From positions 744,001 to 808,000 of the forward strand of contig OY969915.1 of the NCBI GenBank assembly GCA_963704545.1: a stretch of DNA of 64,000 bases. Reading direction: 5' to 3'. A program made the translations under genes and the position numbers. The stretch is from VRUE01 sp963704545. GTDB taxonomy: Bacteria; Actinomycetota; Thermoleophilia; Solirubrobacterales; 70-9. The notes under the pieces were generated by a model. The model was given only the letters and a program-made list of their open reading frames with translations. It made no database searches and was not told where the DNA came from. Positions 32,525-39,402 of the stretch are shown here, piece after piece; within the stretch, counting starts at the first letter, position 1, and every line of letters begins with the position of its first letter.

Positions 32525-33838
32525 ATGGTTGAGGGAACACCGAAGACAGTGGTGATGAAGTTCGGCGGCACCTCGGTTGCCGGTGCCGAGGAGATCAAGC
32601 GCGCCGCACGGCGGATCGTCGCCGCGCGTGAGGCCGGCACCCGCGTGGTCGCGGTGCTTTCCGCACGGGGCAAGACGACCGACGAGCTGGTCGCTTCGGC
32701 GCTGGAGATATCGGAGCGACCCGAGCCCCGTGAGATGGACATGCTGCTCTCCACCGGCGAGCGGATCTCCTGCGCGCTCTGCGCGATGGCGATCCACGAC
32801 ATGGGCCACAAGGCGATCTCGCTGACCGGCTCCCAGGCGGGCATCGTCACCGACTCCTCCCACACCAAGGCGCGGATCATCGACGTCAAGGCCGATCGCA
32901 TCCGCGAGGCCCTGGGTGAGGACAGGATCGCCCTCGTCGCCGGCTTCCAGGGGGTCTCGACCGAGAGCCACGACGTGACGACACTGGGCCGCGGCGGCTC
33001 CGACACCACGGCGGTGGCCCTGGCGGCGGCGCTGGACGCGGACGTCTGCGAGATCTACACCGACGTCGCCGGCGTCTTCAGCGCCGACCCGCGGATCGTG
33101 CCCGACGCGCGCAAGCTGACGTTCGCCTCTTACGAGGAGACGCTGGAGATGGCCGCCTCCGGCGCCCGCGTCCTGCAGCTGCGCTCGGTCGAGTACGCGC
33201 GCAACCACGGCGTCCGCATCCACTGCCGCAGCAGCTTCGAGGGCGGGGAAGGTACTCTCGTCGTCACCGAAGCCGAAGTAAAGGCGAGGGCAAAGCAGGA
33301 GAACGTGGAGCAGCCTTCCGTAACAGCCGTTACCCACACCGACGACGAGGCGCGCGTGACGCTGGTCGGCATCCGCGACGAGCCCGGCGTCGCCGGCGAG
33401 ATCTTCAACGCGCTGGCCGATGCGGAGATCAACGTCGACGTGATCATCCAGAACGAGCCCGTCGGCGACGACGAGCTGGCCGATCTCTCCTTCACGATCG
33501 ACCGCTCCGAGCTGACCGCCGCCACCGACGCGCTCTCGGCGCTGGGCGACGTCAGCCAGGGGGTGCGCACCGACGACCGCATCGGCAAGGTCTCGATCAT
33601 CGGCGCCGGCATGCGCTCCCACCCCGGCGTCGCCGCCAAGGTCTTCGAGGTCCTCGGCGGCGAGGGGATCAACATCGAGATGATCTCCACCTCCCCGATC
33701 AAGATCTCCTGCGTCATCTCGGCCGACCGCGTTCCCGACGCGGTGCGGGTCCTGCACCAGGCCTTCGATCTCGGCGCCGACGCCGTGCGCCCCGAAGAAC
33801 CCGAAGGCGCCGAACACCGCCCGACCGTCAGCGGCTGA
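32525..33838 (+). CDS. lysC: Aspartate kinase
   Basis: Phosphorylates aspartate, the first step to lysine, diaminopimelate, threonine and methionine. 437 residues: kinase domain with VMKFGGTSVAGAEEI (10-24), LSTGERISCALCAMAI and TLGRGGSDTTAVALAAAL. Two C-terminal ACT domains follow (RVTLVGIRDEPGVAGEIFNAL, KVSIIGAGMRSHPGVAAKVFEVL), which bind feedback inhibitors. Followed by asd, from which it is split by a 303-bp palindromic element. An internal start for a separate beta subunit, known in other actinobacteria, cannot be excluded. Confidence 0.96.
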   Translation: MVEGTPKTVVMKFGGTSVAGAEEIKRAARRIVAAREAGTRVVAVLSARGKTTDELVASALEISERPEPREMDMLLSTGERISCALCAMAIHDMGHKAISLTGSQAGIVTDSSHTKARIIDVKADRIREALGEDRIALVAGFQGVSTESHDVTTLGRGGSDTTAVALAAALDADVCEIYTDVAGVFSADPRIVPDARKLTFASYEETLEMAASGARVLQLRSVEYARNHGVRIHCRSSFEGGEGTLVVTEAEVKARAKQENVEQPSVTAVTHTDDEARVTLVGIRDEPGVAGEIFNALADAEINVDVIIQNEPVGDDELADLSFTIDRSELTAATDALSALGDVSQGVRTDDRIGKVSIIGAGMRSHPGVAAKVFEVLGGEGINIEMISTSPIKISCVISADRVPDAVRVLHQAFDLGADAVRPEEPEGAEHRPTVSG

Positions 33839-33864
33839 TTCGCACAGACGGGAGGGGCTGCTGG

Positions 33865-34167
33865 CCGCGGGTCCTGTCGCCGGGGGTGGGGGTGCCCTGC
33901 TTGCGCTACGCGCTGCTTCGGGCAAAGGCACGGAAGCGGGATGAACCTCAGACCCCGCCCTCAGCAGCCTACGCGCGGCGCAGACACCCCCACCCCCGAC
34001 GCCACCCGCGGAGGACGTACGTCGAGCATGAAGCAGCGCAGCCAGGGTTGAAAAGCTTCACTCGATCGACGTTCCTCGCGGGGGGTGGCGTCGTAGGGGG
34101 AACCGCCCCCGAGGACGCTTTAGCGACCGCAGGGGGTGGTGGGTCCCTGCGGCGACAGGACCCGCCG
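33865..34167. repeat. Paired-hairpin palindromic element, copy C (between lysC and asd)
   Basis: It occupies most of the 361-base gene-free stretch 33839-34199. Ends: CCGCGGGTCCTGTC (33865-33878) and GACAGGACCCGCCG (34154-34167). The left half has its own stem (GGGGGTGGGGGTG with CACCCCCACCCCC) and a unique long loop. The right half, on the other strand, keeps GGTCGCTAAAGCGTCCTCGG exactly as in copies A and B. The centre pairs imperfectly (GAGGACGTACGTCGAG with CTCGATCGACGTTCCTC). No open reading frame in it is credible. Confidence 0.9.
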
Positions 34168-34185
34168 CGCCAGAAACGCCTTCGT

Positions 34186-34191
34186 CATACT
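34186..34191 (+). promoter_or_regulatory. Putative -10 box of asd
   Basis: CATACT lies 8 nt before the ATG of asd, just outside the palindromic element. The -35 region would fall inside the end of the element (ACCCGCCGCGCC), so the element may have supplied or replaced part of this promoter. Confidence 0.35.
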
Positions 34192-34199
34192 CGGGACCG

Positions 34200-35240
34200 A
34201 TGACCGGCACCGGCTACAGAGTGGGGGTTCTCGGGGCCACCGGGGCGGTCGGATCGACGATCCTCGAGGTGCTTGCCGAACGCGATTTTCCGGCTGCCGA
34301 GGTGGTTCCGTTCGCCTCCGAGCGGTCGGCGGGGCGTGAGATCGCGTGGAACGGCTCAACCCTGGAGTGCCGGCCGCTCACCCCGGAGACGATCCAGGGG
34401 CTCGACGTCGTCCTCTCTTCCGCCGGCGGCGCGGTCAGCGCCGAGTGGGCGCCGCAGCTGGTCGAGGCCGGTGCGGTCGTTGTCGACAACACCAGCTACT
34501 GGCGGATGCACGAGGACGTGCCGCTGGTCGTCGCCGGCGTCAACCCGGAGGCGGCCGACTCGCACAAGGGCATCGTCGCCAACCCCAACTGCACGACGAT
34601 GGTGGCGATGATGGCGCTGGCGCCGATCCACCGCGCGGTCGGCCTCGAGCGCATCGTCGTCTCCAGCTACCAGGCGGTGTCCGGGACCGGCCAGCGGGCG
34701 ATCGAGGAGCTGCTGGCGCAGTCGCGAGCGGTCCTAGCCGGGGAAGAGGCCCTCGAGCCGGAGATCTATCCCCACCGGATCGCCTTCAACGTGCTGCCCC
34801 AGGTCGAGGTCTTCAAGGACGGCGACGACTACACGACCGAGGAGCGCAAGGTGATGGCGGAGACGCGCAAGATCCTCGGCGTCGGCGAGGAGCTGGCGAT
34901 CTCGGCGACCTGCGCCCGCGTCCCCGTCGTCAGCGGCCACTCCGAGTCGGTCAACGTGCGCACGCGCGAGGACCTCTCGCCCGACGATTGCCGCGCCTTG
35001 CTTGCCGAGTCCCCCGGCGTGCTCGTCGTCGACGACCCGGCCGCCGGCGCCTACCCGATGGCGATCGACGCCGCCGGCCGCGACGAGGTCCTCGTCGGCC
35101 GCATCCGCCGCGACCCCGACCAGGAGCGCACGCTCAACCTCTGGGTCGCCGGAGACAATCTTCGCAAGGGGGCCGCGACGAACGCCGTCCAGGTGGCCGA
35201 GCTGCTGATCGAGCGCGACCTGCTCGGTCCGCAGGGCTGA
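34200..35240 (+). CDS. asd: Aspartate-semialdehyde dehydrogenase
   Basis: Reduces aspartyl phosphate to aspartate semialdehyde with NADPH, directly after aspartate kinase. 346 residues: NADP-binding VGVLGATGAVGSTILEVL (8-25), SSAGGAVSAEWAP, catalytic cysteine in IVANPNCTTMVAMMAL, substrate region SYQAVSGTGQRAIEEL. The active-site His is in CARVPVVSGHSESV. C-terminus LNLWVAGDNLRKGAATNAVQVAE is typical. The ATG gives the normal start and there is no ribosome site, consistent with a leaderless message. Confidence 0.96.
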   Translation: MTGTGYRVGVLGATGAVGSTILEVLAERDFPAAEVVPFASERSAGREIAWNGSTLECRPLTPETIQGLDVVLSSAGGAVSAEWAPQLVEAGAVVVDNTSYWRMHEDVPLVVAGVNPEAADSHKGIVANPNCTTMVAMMALAPIHRAVGLERIVVSSYQAVSGTGQRAIEELLAQSRAVLAGEEALEPEIYPHRIAFNVLPQVEVFKDGDDYTTEERKVMAETRKILGVGEELAISATCARVPVVSGHSESVNVRTREDLSPDDCRALLAESPGVLVVDDPAAGAYPMAIDAAGRDEVLVGRIRRDPDQERTLNLWVAGDNLRKGAATNAVQVAELLIERDLLGPQG

Positions 35241-35277
35241 TTGCTCGCACATCCGTCCGGCACATTACGTGCGCCAT

Positions 35278-35301
35278 GTGTAACATTTTGTCTGCTAGCG
35301 T
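35278..35301 (+). promoter_or_regulatory. Promoter region shared with the paralogue at 36946
   Basis: The segment TAACATTTTGTCTGCTAGC is repeated with only two changes as TAATATTTTGTCCGCTAGC upstream of the gene at 36946. TAGCGT (35296-35301) lies 5 nt before the ATG and would be the -10 box. TAGCCT (36932-36937) is in the same place in the other copy, 8 nt before its ATG. Confidence 0.55.
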
Positions 35302-35306
35302 CGACA

Positions 35307-35570
35307 ATGGAGCAGGGCACCGTGAACTGGAACGACGATCGTCTCGATCACTTCGCCGAACAGGTCGATAAGCGCTTCGAGCAGGTCGACAAGCGGTTCG
35401 AACAGGTCGATGAACGCTTCGACAAGTTCGAAGCACACGTCGATGTCCGCTTCAACCGCCTGGAAGAGCGTTTCGAGAAGCGCTTCGACACCCTCCAGCA
35501 GTCGATGATCATCACTCTGGCGAGCATTCTCGCCGCTTTCGCCGCGCTGGTCGCCGCGACCATCTTCTAA
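35307..35570 (+). CDS. Small coiled-coil membrane protein, paralogue 1
   Basis: 87 residues. The first 60 form a heptad coiled coil with internal repeats (EQVDKRFEQVDKRFEQVDERFDKFEAHVD), followed by one C-terminal membrane helix (MIITLASILAAFAALVAATIF). It is thus a tail-anchored type protein. A paralogue at 36946-37209 shares the start (MEQ..., WNDDRLDH) and the end. The two flank a Na+/H+ antiporter gene, which suggests a link to it, but no function is known. Confidence 0.75.
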   Translation: MEQGTVNWNDDRLDHFAEQVDKRFEQVDKRFEQVDERFDKFEAHVDVRFNRLEERFEKRFDTLQQSMIITLASILAAFAALVAATIF

Positions 35571-35609
35571 CGCGCGCGGGGCCGACCGGTCCTCTAGGTT
35601 CCGTCTCTC

Positions 35610-36815
35610 ATGGACCTCGGCTTCGGCGACGCGGTGCTGATCTTCGGCGGGCTGCTGACCGTGGTCGCGGCGCTCTCCGGGGTGATGCGGGGGACAGTGC
35701 TCTCCGCTTCGGTGCTCTCGGTGGCCCTGGGAATCTTCCTGGCCGCTGTCGGCGTGGTCGACGTTGATGCGAAATCTGAATCGATCGTCCAGCTGGTCGA
35801 GCTGGCGCTGATCCTCACCCTCTTCTCCGACGGGATGTTCGTCGAGCGCGAGCTGTTGCGCCGGCACTGGAGCCCGGTGGCACGAGCGCTGGTGGTCGCG
35901 ATGCCGATCACGATGGTGCTGTTGGGCCTTGCCGCCAAGGCGCTCTTTCCCGAGCTGAGCTGGGCCGAGGCGCTGCTGCTGGCGGCGGTGCTCTCGCCGA
36001 CCGATCCTGTCGTGACTTCTGCGGTCGTCACTTCGCGCCTCGTGCCGAGCCGTGTGCGCCACACACTCAACCTCGAGTCCGGTCTCAACGACGGCCTGGC
36101 ACTGCCCTTCGTCCTATTCTTCCTGGTCCTGGCAACGCCGGGTGGCCATGCCGGGACAGAAGCCGCCAAGCTGGCCGGCGAGGCAGGGGTGGGGGCGGCG
36201 ATCGGCCTCGGCCTCGGCGCCCTCGGCGGGCGGCTGCACCCTCGCCTCCCGGGCGGCGGCCTGACCCAGCGCTACGAGGGGATCTACGCGGTCGGTTTCG
36301 CCCTCTTCGCCTTCGGCCTCGCCGACGTCACCTTCGGCAACGGCCTGATCGCCGCCTTCGTCTGCGGGATCGCGATGGCGGCGACCGAGCGTGACGTGCC
36401 CGACGGCTTCATCGAGTTCGCGGAGAACACGAGTGCGATCCTGCAGGTGCTGACCTTCTTCGTCTTCGGCGCCCTGATCGTCGCCACCGGCTTCCACCAC
36501 AGCATCCCGCCGCTGGTCCTCTTCGTCGTCTTCGCCCTACTGATCGCCCGCCCGGTCGCGGTCATGCTCTCCTTCATCCGCACCGGCATCCCGCGCCCCC
36601 AGAAGCTCTTCATGGCCTGGTTCGGCCCCAAGGGCGTAGCCTCGATGCTCTTCGCCCTCTTCGTCCTCAAGTCAGACGTCGGTGAGGCCACCCTGATCTT
36701 CGACGTAGCCGCAATAGCGATCATCTGCTCGATAGTCGCCCACGGCCTCACCGACACCGTAGGCGCCAAATGGATGGCCCGCCGCGTCGGCCTGGCTGAG
36801 AGCCGCGAAACCTAG
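35610..36815 (+). CDS. CPA1-type Na+/H+ antiporter
   Basis: 401 residues and about 12 membrane segments. Family motifs: LFSDGMFVERELLRRHW, AAVLSPTDPVVTSAVV (discontinuous helix), NLESGLNDGLALPFVLFFL with the ion-binding ND pair, and MAWFGPKGVASMLFAL. Exchanges Na+ or K+ for protons across the membrane. The regulatory cytoplasmic C-terminal domain of longer NhaP proteins is missing. TAGGTT lies 9 nt before the ATG. The two coiled-coil membrane proteins on either side could supply regulation; that is an inference. Confidence 0.92.
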   Translation: MDLGFGDAVLIFGGLLTVVAALSGVMRGTVLSASVLSVALGIFLAAVGVVDVDAKSESIVQLVELALILTLFSDGMFVERELLRRHWSPVARALVVAMPITMVLLGLAAKALFPELSWAEALLLAAVLSPTDPVVTSAVVTSRLVPSRVRHTLNLESGLNDGLALPFVLFFLVLATPGGHAGTEAAKLAGEAGVGAAIGLGLGALGGRLHPRLPGGGLTQRYEGIYAVGFALFAFGLADVTFGNGLIAAFVCGIAMAATERDVPDGFIEFAENTSAILQVLTFFVFGALIVATGFHHSIPPLVLFVVFALLIARPVAVMLSFIRTGIPRPQKLFMAWFGPKGVASMLFALFVLKSDVGEATLIFDVAAIAIICSIVAHGLTDTVGAKWMARRVGLAESRET

Positions 36816-36937
36816 GGTCAGGCCTCGGAGTCTCGGACCTTCGCGCTCCGGCCACTGACCGGCTTGGGCGGGCGCAGCTAGGCCATCCGTCCGTCACAGT
36901 TCTGTTCCCCACACGTAATATTTTGTCCGCTAGCCTT
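36816..36937 (+). promoter_or_regulatory. Hairpin after the antiporter gene and promoter of the second coiled-coil gene
   Basis: GGTCAGGCCTCGGAG (36816) pairs imperfectly with CTCCGGCCACTGACC and could terminate the antiporter transcript. Further on, TAATATTTTGTCCGCTAGC is the copy of the segment upstream of the gene at 35307, with TAGCCT (36932-36937) as likely -10 box. Confidence 0.4.
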
Positions 36938-36945
36938 GGCTGAAG

Positions 36946-37209
36946 ATGGAGCAGGCCAGGACCAAGTGGAACGACGATCGCCTCGATCATCTCTCGAGGC
37001 AGGTGGATTCCGTGCGGGATCAAGTCGACTCCTTGCGCCACCACATGGATGAGCGCTTCGAACGTCAGGAAGCCCGCATGGATGCGAAATTCGCCGCACT
37101 CGACGCAAAGTTCGATGGCCTGCAGCGAACGATGATCCTCACCCTGGGCGGCATCGTCGCCAGCATCCTCGCCACCTTCGGCGGCGTCCTCCTCGCGGCT
37201 CAACTCTGA
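36946..37209 (+). CDS. Small coiled-coil membrane protein, paralogue 2
   Basis: 87 residues, the same length as its paralogue at 35307. Coiled coil (LSRQVDSVRDQVDSLRHHMDERFERQEARMD...) then one membrane helix (MILTLGGIVASILATFGGVLLAA). The start MEQARTKWNDDRLDH matches MEQGTVNWNDDRLDH of paralogue 1, while the heptad repeats differ in register and sequence. Leaderless-type promoter. Convergent with the succinate dehydrogenase operon, 59 bases away. Confidence 0.75.
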   Translation: MEQARTKWNDDRLDHLSRQVDSVRDQVDSLRHHMDERFERQEARMDAKFAALDAKFDGLQRTMILTLGGIVASILATFGGVLLAAQL

Positions 37210-37268
37210 GCGCGAAGCGCGTCCGTCGACCCTGGGGCACTCGCCCTGCCACGCTTGGAGAAATGCGG

Positions 37269-38177
37269 TTAAGCGGGAACCGCGGCGAGACGCTCTTCAA
37301 CCGACTTGGTCGAAGCAATGTGCTTCTTCATCCCGAGTTCCTTGGGTTCGGCACCCAGTGCGAGGGCCACCAGCTGTGGCAGGTGCAGCACCGCGAGGCC
37401 GAGGTCGCGGTTGACCACCTTGGCCGCCTCGGGCTGCTGCATGTCGAGGTTGAGGTGGCAGAGCGGGCAGGGGGTGACGAGGCAGTCGGCACCGGCGTCG
37501 ATCGCGTCGCCGACGTGGGTGCCGGCCTGGCGCAGCGAGGTGTCGCGGTTCATCGTGATCACCGGGAAGCCGCAGCACTTGCGGGCGCCGTCGTACTCGA
37601 CGACCTGTCCGCCGAGGGTCTCGATCACCTTCTCCAGGTAGATGTCGCGATCGGGGAACTCGTCATAGCCGAGCCGCTCCTTGGGGCGGACCACGTAGCA
37701 GCCGTAGAAGGGGCCGACGCGCAGGCCGCTGAGCGGTCGCGTCACCTTCTCGGCCAGGCGGTCGAGGCCGTAGTCCTCGACCAGCAGCCAGAGGAAGTTC
37801 TTGTTGGTGAAGCCGTCCTTGCCCTTCTCGTAGGAGAGGCCCTGGCCGCTCAGCACCTCGTTGACGTGGGCGCGGTAGGCGGAGTCGGCGTCGAGGCGCT
37901 GCTGGCACTCCGACTGGGCGCCCTGGCAGGTCGAGCAGATGTTCATCATCGAGAGCCCGGTCTGCTGGGCGAGGGCGAAGGTGCGGGCGTTGAGCGTGTC
38001 GGCCAGCTCCTGGTTGTGCTCGGCGATGACGCCGGCGCCGCAGCAGTTGGCGCGGTCGAGTTCGACCAGCTCGATGCCGAGCTTCTCGGCGGCGATCGCC
38101 ATCGAGCCGTGCAGCTCGGGGGTGAACCCACGCGAGACGCAGCCGGGCCAGTAGGCGACCTTGATCTGCTCGCTCAT
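37269..38177 (-). CDS. Succinate dehydrogenase subunit E-like (HdrB/CCG-domain) protein
   Basis: 302 residues with two CCG domains as in heterodisulfide reductase HdrB and class E SdhE: first domain with WPGCVS, ANCCGAGV and CSTCQGAQSEC, second with YGCYVVRP, KCCGFPVITMN and CPLCHLNLDMQQ. These cysteines bind an unusual Fe-S cluster. There is no membrane segment, so it should serve as the membrane-bound or quinone-facing subunit in place of SdhC/SdhD, which are absent here. The ATG overlaps the sdhB stop by 4 bases; farther-upstream codons only antiparallel sdhB. Confidence 0.88.
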   Translation of the reverse strand: MSEQIKVAYWPGCVSRGFTPELHGSMAIAAEKLGIELVELDRANCCGAGVIAEHNQELADTLNARTFALAQQTGLSMMNICSTCQGAQSECQQRLDADSAYRAHVNEVLSGQGLSYEKGKDGFTNKNFLWLLVEDYGLDRLAEKVTRPLSGLRVGPFYGCYVVRPKERLGYDEFPDRDIYLEKVIETLGGQVVEYDGARKCCGFPVITMNRDTSLRQAGTHVGDAIDAGADCLVTPCPLCHLNLDMQQPEAAKVVNRDLGLAVLHLPQLVALALGAEPKELGMKKHIASTKSVEERLAAVPA

Positions 38178-39400
38178 GACTGTGGCTCCTCGCTTTCCGC
38201 GGCGCTGGCCGCCTCCGCCGCCAGGGCGGCGTCCGTGGGCTCGTCGGGCTCCGGTTCGACGTCCTCCTCGCCCCGGATGTACAGGTTGAATTCCTCGCGG
38301 TGCTCCTCGGCGTGCTTGTAGATCGCCTTCACCTCGTCCTGGGCGCCGCCGGGCAGCTTGTGGTGCGGGGCGACCCACTTGCTGCGCACCTTGCCGGTCC
38401 TCAGCGTGCGGAAGATCGTCGGCAGCGCGCCGATGACTTCCTTGATCGCGCGTTTGCTGGGTTTCAGCTTGCCCTTGATGCCGAAGGCAAACGACTCTTT
38501 CGGCAGGGCCACCTCGTCGAGCGTCCCCTTCTTCTCGATGATCTGGACGAAGGCGAGCTCGTGGTGGTGACCGCTGTTGGGATCCTCGATGCCCTCCTCG
38601 CCTGCTTTTCGGCGCAGGCGCATGATCTGGTCCATCGGCGCCACCCCCTTGGGGCAGGCGTCGATGCAGCTGAAGCAGTGGGTGCAGTCGTAGATCCCGT
38701 GTGGGTCATCGGCGAGGTCGTGGAGGCGCTCCACGGTCTCGGCGTCGCGCGGGTCGCCGACGAAGCGGTAGGCCTTGGCAAGCGCTGCCGGGCCGATGAA
38801 GTCGGGGTCGGCTTCCATCGAGAGGCAGGAGGAGACGCAGGCGCCGCACTGGATGCAGGCCATCGACTGGGTGATGTCGATCATCGACTCGGGCTCGACC
38901 ACGTACTCGCGCTCGGGCGGCTCGCCGTGGGGGAGGAGCCAGGGGGTGACGCGGCGGATCTTTTTCCAGTGCGTCGACTCCATGTCGGTGATCAGGTCCT
39001 TGATCACGGGCATGTTGCCCATCGGCTCGATGACAATCGCGGTGTCCTCCGCTCCCGCCTGGCCGCGCTCATCATCACCGGCGATCTCGCGGCCAGGCTC
39101 CCGCGTCCGGGCACCGCTCGCCCCCGCATGGGCGAACTTGTTGGCCATCTCCTGCGCCTCGCCGACCTGGGTCTTGCAGCCGAGGGCGGACTGGCCGTTC
39201 ACCTTCATCCCGCAGGAGCCGCAGATCGCGGCGCGGCAGGAGCAGCGGACCGAGAGCGAGCCGTCGTCTCGGTCTTTGGCCTGGAGCAGGCCGTCGAGGA
39301 CGGAGAGCGAGGGATCGAGGTCGACCTTGAACTCCTCCCAGTAGGGCCCCTCACCGCTCTCGGGCTGGTACCGACGGACTTTCAGCGTGTACTCGGCCAT
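38174..39400 (-). CDS. sdhB: Succinate dehydrogenase/fumarate reductase iron-sulfur subunit, long form
   Basis: 408 residues, well over the usual 230-260. 2Fe-2S ligands C55, C60, C63 and C75; cluster-binding cysteines C182, C185, C188, C192 and C239, C242, C245, C249 (CIQCGACVSSC, CTHCFSCIDACPKG) for the two other clusters. Passes electrons from SdhA to the HdrB-like subunit. The C-terminal 130 residues are an extension ending in an acidic tail. Residues about 93-118 are a Gly/Arg/Glu-rich insert encoded by a palindrome (39057-39098). Stop and start overlap with neighbours show one operon sdhA-sdhB-37269 gene. Confidence 0.93.
   Translation of the reverse strand: MAEYTLKVRRYQPESGEGPYWEEFKVDLDPSLSVLDGLLQAKDRDDGSLSVRCSCRAAICGSCGMKVNGQSALGCKTQVGEAQEMANKFAHAGASGARTREPGREIAGDDERGQAGAEDTAIVIEPMGNMPVIKDLITDMESTHWKKIRRVTPWLLPHGEPPEREYVVEPESMIDITQSMACIQCGACVSSCLSMEADPDFIGPAALAKAYRFVGDPRDAETVERLHDLADDPHGIYDCTHCFSCIDACPKGVAPMDQIMRLRRKAGEEGIEDPNSGHHHELAFVQIIEKKGTLDEVALPKESFAFGIKGKLKPSKRAIKEVIGALPTIFRTLRTGKVRSKWVAPHHKLPGGAQDEVKAIYKHAEEHREEFNLYIRGEEDVEPEPDEPTDAALAAEAASAAESEEPQS
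39057..39098. repeat. Inverted repeat inside sdhB
   Basis: GCCTGGCCGCG (39057-39067) and its exact complement (39088-39098) enclose 20 nt. The block codes for residues about 101-115, within an insert that normal SdhB proteins lack (between the 2Fe-2S domain and the region before IVIEPMGNMPVI). It is in frame and has no stop codon. Confidence 0.65.
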
Positions 39401-39402
39401 CG

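Noticed and set aside
32481..32525. Lysine riboswitch before lysC
   Set aside because: Only 43 bases separate the genes and the likely transcription start is at the start codon, leaving no room for it.
33886..34203. Open frame inside palindromic element C
   Set aside because: It shares translated words (GGTAPEDALAT) with the antisense of dnaX only because the repeat is shared. No start context or domain.
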